Both the position numbers and the translations under genes were made by a program. From the NCBI GenBank assembly GCA_051305935.1, contig JBPPMG010000346.1, forward strand, positions 1 to 11,347: a stretch of DNA of 11,347 nucleotides, in the 5' to 3' direction. Position 1 is the stretch's first letter. Each line of letters starts with the position of its first letter. Shown here piece after piece: positions 8,269 to 11,347 of the stretch. Below the pieces are notes generated by a model that saw only the letters and a program-made list of their open reading frames with translations, was not told the DNA's origin and did not search any database. The DNA comes from JACPDH01 sp051305935 (lineage in GTDB: Bacteria > Acidobacteriota > Thermoanaerobaculia > Gp7-AA8).

Positions 8269-11145
8269 CTACTCAGGATTCAGCACTCCCTCGACGTACC
8301 GTGACGTGTCGAGGTACTTGATCGCCGCGGCCTTGACGTTGGCCGAGGTGATGCGCGCGAGACGACCGTCGAGGTCGAGGATGAGCCTGGGATCGTCGCC
8401 GAAGCGGAGCGCTTCGAGGAGCCGTCCCGCCCAGTAGCCGTTCTCGCGAACTGCGATCTCGTGCTGCCGCTTCCAGTTCTCCCGCACCTTTGCGAGCCAG
8501 GTGTCGCCGATGCCCTCGGCCTGTACCTTCGCGATCTCGTCGAAAACCGCCTTTCGGAGCGCCGCGACGTTTTCGGGCGCGCAACCGAACGAAACGCCGA
8601 ACGAGTACTCCTCGGTCGGACGGCGCCGCAGGCCTCCCCAGATCGACGCGCCGTACACGCCCCCCATGTCTTCGCGCAGTACCTCGCGAAGGCGGATGCT
8701 CATCACGTCCGCAAGCACCTGCGCGTCGAGCGCGCTCTCGCGCGACCACGCCGCAGGACCGGAAAACGTCAGGTAGACCGCGCTCTTCGGCTCGCGCCCT
8801 TTCTTTACTTCGACCCTCTTCACGCCGTCGGGTCGCCTGACGCCGATGTCGCGCCAGCTTTCTCTGCGCCCGGTCGAAGGCAGCCCGCCGATCCAGCGCT
8901 CCACGAGCGGCTTCGCCGTCGCGAGGTCGACATTGCCGGCGATCACGAACGTGAAGTCGCCGGCGTCCGCGAATCGCGAACGGAAGAACGAAAGCGCAGC
9001 GTCGAGATCGATCTCGCCCAGGTCCTCGGGCCTGAGAGGTTTCCTGCGCGGATGGTTGTCCGCGAGCACGGCGGACATGTCTTCCCAGAAGGACGACTCC
9101 GGGTCGAGGCGCGTGTTCCGGACCTGCTCGGCGGTACGGGCCTTCCATGCCGCGAAAGCGTTCTCGTCGCGACGGGGCGAGGTCGCCGAAAGCCAGACCA
9201 GCTGCAGCATCGTCTCGAAGTCGTCTTTCGACGAGCGGCCGCTGAGACCCTCTTCGAGCTCGCCGATCCAGGCGCTTCCCGAGGCGAGTCGGCCGGCGAG
9301 CGCCTTTCTCAGGGCAACCCTGTCGAGCTCGCCGACGCCACCTTCCGCTGCGATCGACGAGCCGAAGCGCGCGTCAGCCCATTCCGCGTCGGAAGCGAGC
9401 GAGGAGCCGCCCGGCGAGAATCCGGAGAGGATGATCTCGTCGTTCTGAAAATCGGTCGGCTTCAGAACGACGCGGATTCCGTTCGAAAGCGTCCACTCGG
9501 TCAGGCCGAGCAATTCGTCCGTGCGCGTCGCGACGACCGAGCCTGACGCCGGCGGCGTTTTCACGAGCGGCCCGACGGGGGCGCCGTCGCTCCACGGCTC
9601 GAGGAGCTTCGCTTCCGCGGTGCGGACGAGCGCGGGGAGGGATTCGGCAGCGGGAAGCGGCGTCTTGTCCGGGCCGCTCATCAGCACGACGCGGTTCGAC
9701 GACCCGCCCCACGCCGAGGCCATCGCGTTCATCTCGGTGAGCGTGATCTCCGGCAGGAAGCGCTCGTAGAGCGAGAGCTCCGCCTCGAGGCCCGGCATCT
9801 GCTCGCCTTCGAGGAAGTGCCGCAGGATCTCCTCGGCGAACGCGGCGGACTCGGTCTTGTCGCGCTCGCTCACCGCGTTCTGCATGCCGCGAAGCGCGCG
9901 TTTCTTCGCGCGGTCGAGCTCGCCTGCGGTGAAGCCGTGCTGCACGACGCGCGCGGTCTCCTCCAGCAGCAGCGCGAGCGTCTCGGCTGCCTTTCCTTCC
10001 TTCGCCTGGGCGCCGCGCCCGAAGTTGTCGACGGTGCGCGTGATTCCGCCGGTGTAGGACCAGGCGCCGAGTATCGGCGCGTCGGGGCGCTGGCGGATCT
10101 CGTCGAAGCGCGCGCCCATCATCTGGTGGAAGATTCGTTCGGCCACGATGCGCCGGTAGTCGCCGATCGTCGTCTCGCGCCGGTGCGGCATCCGCGTGTC
10201 GATGCTCACCATCGTCGTCGGCATCTCCGCGTCGGTCGTGGCGCTGTAAAGCGTCTCCGCGTGCGGCGGGATCCCGTATTCCTCCCGCGGCCGCAACTCA
10301 GCGGGGCCGCGAAGCCCGCCGAACCGCTCGCGAATCCGGCGCTGCATCGTTTCGGCGTCGAAATCGCCCACCGCGATGATCGCCATGAGGTCGGGCCGGT
10401 ACCAGTCGCGATAGAAGCGGGTGAACGCATCACGTTGGGCGGACTGGAGAATCTCCGGCTTTCCGATGGGAAGCCGCTGCGCGTAGCGCGACTGGTTGAA
10501 GACCACGGGGCTCTGCTTGTCGAAAATCCGCTCCCACGCTCCGCGTCCGAGGCGCCATTCTTCGAGGACGACACCGCGCTCCTTGTCGATCTCGGTCGCG
10601 TCGAACGTGATCGCGTGCGCCCACTCGTGCAGGATGTCGAGCCCGGTCGTGACGAGCTTCGCATCGTCGGTCGGAACGGCGAGGGTGTAAACCGTCTCGT
10701 CGAAGCTGGTGTAGGCGTTGAGGTCGGCGCCGAAGTCCATTCCGATCTGCTCGATGTAGTCGACGATCGCCTGCTTCGGGTACTTCTCTGTGCCGTTGAA
10801 AGCCATGTGCTCGACGAAATGGGCGAGCCCCTGCTGGTCGTCGTCCTCGAGCGTCGAGCCCGCGTTGATCACGAGCCAGAGCTGCGCGCGATTCTCCGGC
10901 TTCCGGTGGGGGAGAACGTAGTACGTGAGCCCGTTTTCCAGGCGCCCGGTGTGGATGCGCGAATCGATTCCGGCAACCGCGTCGAGCGGGAGGCCGGCAA
11001 AGGAGGCGACGGGAGCGGGAGCCGGCGCCGCGGGCCGGCTCGTCGCGCAACCGGCGAAACCGAGCGCGAGAAGCAGTGCGGCGAGTGACGCGGTGGCGCG
11101 GGTGAGGTTCGTGGAACGAGAGTCTGATCGCAGGTGCGCTGTCAT
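8269..11145 (-). CDS. M16 (pitrilysin-family) zinc peptidase, PqqL-like lipoprotein
   Basis: 958-residue double-domain M16 metallopeptidase, similar in size and layout to PqqL-type proteases. The N-terminal domain has the inverted zinc motif HFVEH (H109, E112 catalytic, H113), followed by the expected third ligand E189 in KERGVVLEEW. It is flanked by INAGSTLEDDDQQGLA (93-108) and MAFNGTEKYP (114-123). The C-terminal domain lacks a zinc site but keeps the substrate-binding R824/Y831 pair in REDMGGVYG. Residues 17-33 look like a lipoprotein signal (LAALLLALGFAGC, C33) followed by an Ala/Pro-rich linker, so it is probably anchored in a membrane and faces the periplasm. ATG at 11145 has GAGGAG (11159-11154) eight bases upstream. 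Known members degrade small peptides or imported proteins; the substrate here is unknown. No pqq biosynthesis genes or TonB receptor are present, so a PQQ role is not implied. Confidence 0.95.
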   Translation of the reverse strand: MTAHLRSDSRSTNLTRATASLAALLLALGFAGCATSRPAAPAPAPVASFAGLPLDAVAGIDSRIHTGRLENGLTYYVLPHRKPENRAQLWLVINAGSTLEDDDQQGLAHFVEHMAFNGTEKYPKQAIVDYIEQIGMDFGADLNAYTSFDETVYTLAVPTDDAKLVTTGLDILHEWAHAITFDATEIDKERGVVLEEWRLGRGAWERIFDKQSPVVFNQSRYAQRLPIGKPEILQSAQRDAFTRFYRDWYRPDLMAIIAVGDFDAETMQRRIRERFGGLRGPAELRPREEYGIPPHAETLYSATTDAEMPTTMVSIDTRMPHRRETTIGDYRRIVAERIFHQMMGARFDEIRQRPDAPILGAWSYTGGITRTVDNFGRGAQAKEGKAAETLALLLEETARVVQHGFTAGELDRAKKRALRGMQNAVSERDKTESAAFAEEILRHFLEGEQMPGLEAELSLYERFLPEITLTEMNAMASAWGGSSNRVVLMSGPDKTPLPAAESLPALVRTAEAKLLEPWSDGAPVGPLVKTPPASGSVVATRTDELLGLTEWTLSNGIRVVLKPTDFQNDEIILSGFSPGGSSLASDAEWADARFGSSIAAEGGVGELDRVALRKALAGRLASGSAWIGELEEGLSGRSSKDDFETMLQLVWLSATSPRRDENAFAAWKARTAEQVRNTRLDPESSFWEDMSAVLADNHPRRKPLRPEDLGEIDLDAALSFFRSRFADAGDFTFVIAGNVDLATAKPLVERWIGGLPSTGRRESWRDIGVRRPDGVKRVEVKKGREPKSAVYLTFSGPAAWSRESALDAQVLADVMSIRLREVLREDMGGVYGASIWGGLRRRPTEEYSFGVSFGCAPENVAALRKAVFDEIAKVQAEGIGDTWLAKVRENWKRQHEIAVRENGYWAGRLLEALRFGDDPRLILDLDGRLARITSANVKAAAIKYLDTSRYVEGVLNPE

Positions 11146-11165
11146 TGCGGAGTCTCCTCGGGTAA

Positions 11166-11188
11166 CTAGCGCGGAAGTCTAGCGCGGA
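11166..11188. repeat. Exact 10-base direct repeat upstream of the M16 gene
   Basis: CTAGCGCGGA occurs at 11166-11175 and again at 11179-11188, with the three bases AGT between them (13-base period). It lies seven bases upstream of the M16 ribosome binding site, in a likely promoter or leader region. It could be a regulator site or a chance duplication. Confidence 0.55.
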
Positions 11189-11211
11189 GGGCGCGGAACG
11201 GACGTCACCTT

Positions 11212-11217
11212 TGTCAA
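11212..11217 (-). promoter_or_regulatory. Perfect -35-like hexamer upstream of M16, without a matching -10
   Basis: TTGACA on the minus strand, about 67 bases before the start codon. At the normal 16-18 base spacing the -10 position is GC-rich. The first plausible -10 (TAGACT, 11181-11176) lies 30 bases away, so I do not call a complete promoter. Confidence 0.25.
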
Positions 11218-11247
11218 GACAGGCGAGCCGGAGCGGCGTCCGGGGTT

Positions 11248-11325
11248 CGTAGGGGCGACCCGGTGGGTCGCCCGTTCGTGCCCTTCGAACGAGAGAAACG
11301 GGCGACGCATCGCGTCGCCCCTACG
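11248..11325. repeat. Second paired palindromic element (GTAGGGGCGAC family)
   Basis: Two inverted 28-base copies, 11248-11275 and 11298-11325, separated by 22 bases. Each contains a nine-base stem with a three-base loop: GGGCGACCC, GGT, GGGTCGCCC (11253-11273), and GGGCGACGC, ATC, GCGTCGCCC (11300-11320). When one copy is reverse-complemented the two differ at only three positions: one in the loop, and two that form a single swapped base pair (C-G versus G-C), so the stem stays perfect. Both carry the outer sequence CGTAG. The spacer holds another small inverted repeat, CGTTCG/CGAACG. It is unrelated in sequence to the element at 3423-3584. The GTAGGGGCGAC core resembles intergenic palindromes I recall from several bacterial phyla. 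Confidence 0.8.
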
Positions 11326-11347
11326 ACTTCAGCCTGGATCGTTTCGG

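Noticed and set aside
8138..8437. Plus-strand frame starting MKRILAALTA with a GGAGA just before it
   Set aside because: The start resembles a signal peptide, but the frame soon runs through the heptamer repeat and antisense into the conserved C-terminus of the M16 gene; at most a decayed remnant.
9817..11088. Plus-strand open frame of 423 codons opposite the M16 gene
   Set aside because: Antisense to the conserved zinc-site domain, with no recognisable protein features.

Overview
The window is GC-rich bacterial DNA with seven credible protein genes, three groups of structured or repetitive intergenic DNA, and no tRNA, rRNA, CRISPR array, transposase or phage gene that I can see. The lineage cannot be fixed from the sequence alone. 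High GC, paired palindromic extragenic elements, short AGGCGA-type microrepeats between genes, a PqqL-like lipoprotein peptidase and a divergent membrane pyrophosphatase together suggest an uncultured Acidobacteriota-like or similar environmental Gram-negative. This is an inference of low confidence.

Layout from left to right: (1) hppA, a membrane-bound pyrophosphatase, on the minus strand (19-2463). (2) A gene-free 490-base gap (2464-2953) with microrepeats and a large inverted repeat. (3) A YbhB/YbcL-type PEBP-family gene on the plus strand (2954-3397). (4) A double-hairpin inverted-repeat element (3423-3584), placed exactly between two converging genes. (5) glgP, glycogen phosphorylase, on the minus strand (3604-6108). 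(6) A small DUF378-like membrane protein on the plus strand (6207-6479), divergent from glgP. (7) An exported rhodanese-like protein on the minus strand (6575-7177). (8) A class I SAM-dependent methyltransferase on the minus strand (7302-8063). (9) An M16 zinc peptidase lipoprotein on the minus strand (8269-11145). (10) A short upstream region with a tandem 10-base repeat, followed by a second, unrelated double-hairpin inverted-repeat element (11248-11325).

The genes do not form an obvious pathway or operon. Strand changes are frequent, and the three adjacent minus-strand genes (rhodanese, methyltransferase, M16) are separated by about 125-205 bases. Two of the genes bear on phosphate-bond energy economy: hppA couples PPi hydrolysis to ion pumping, and glgP releases glucose-1-phosphate from glycogen without using ATP. 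Nothing here shows that they are co-regulated. I found no defence, secretion, biosynthetic or mobile system. The most interesting items are the pyrophosphatase, which carries the K+-independence lysine and features of the divergent H+-PPase group, and the two families of covarying palindromic repeats.
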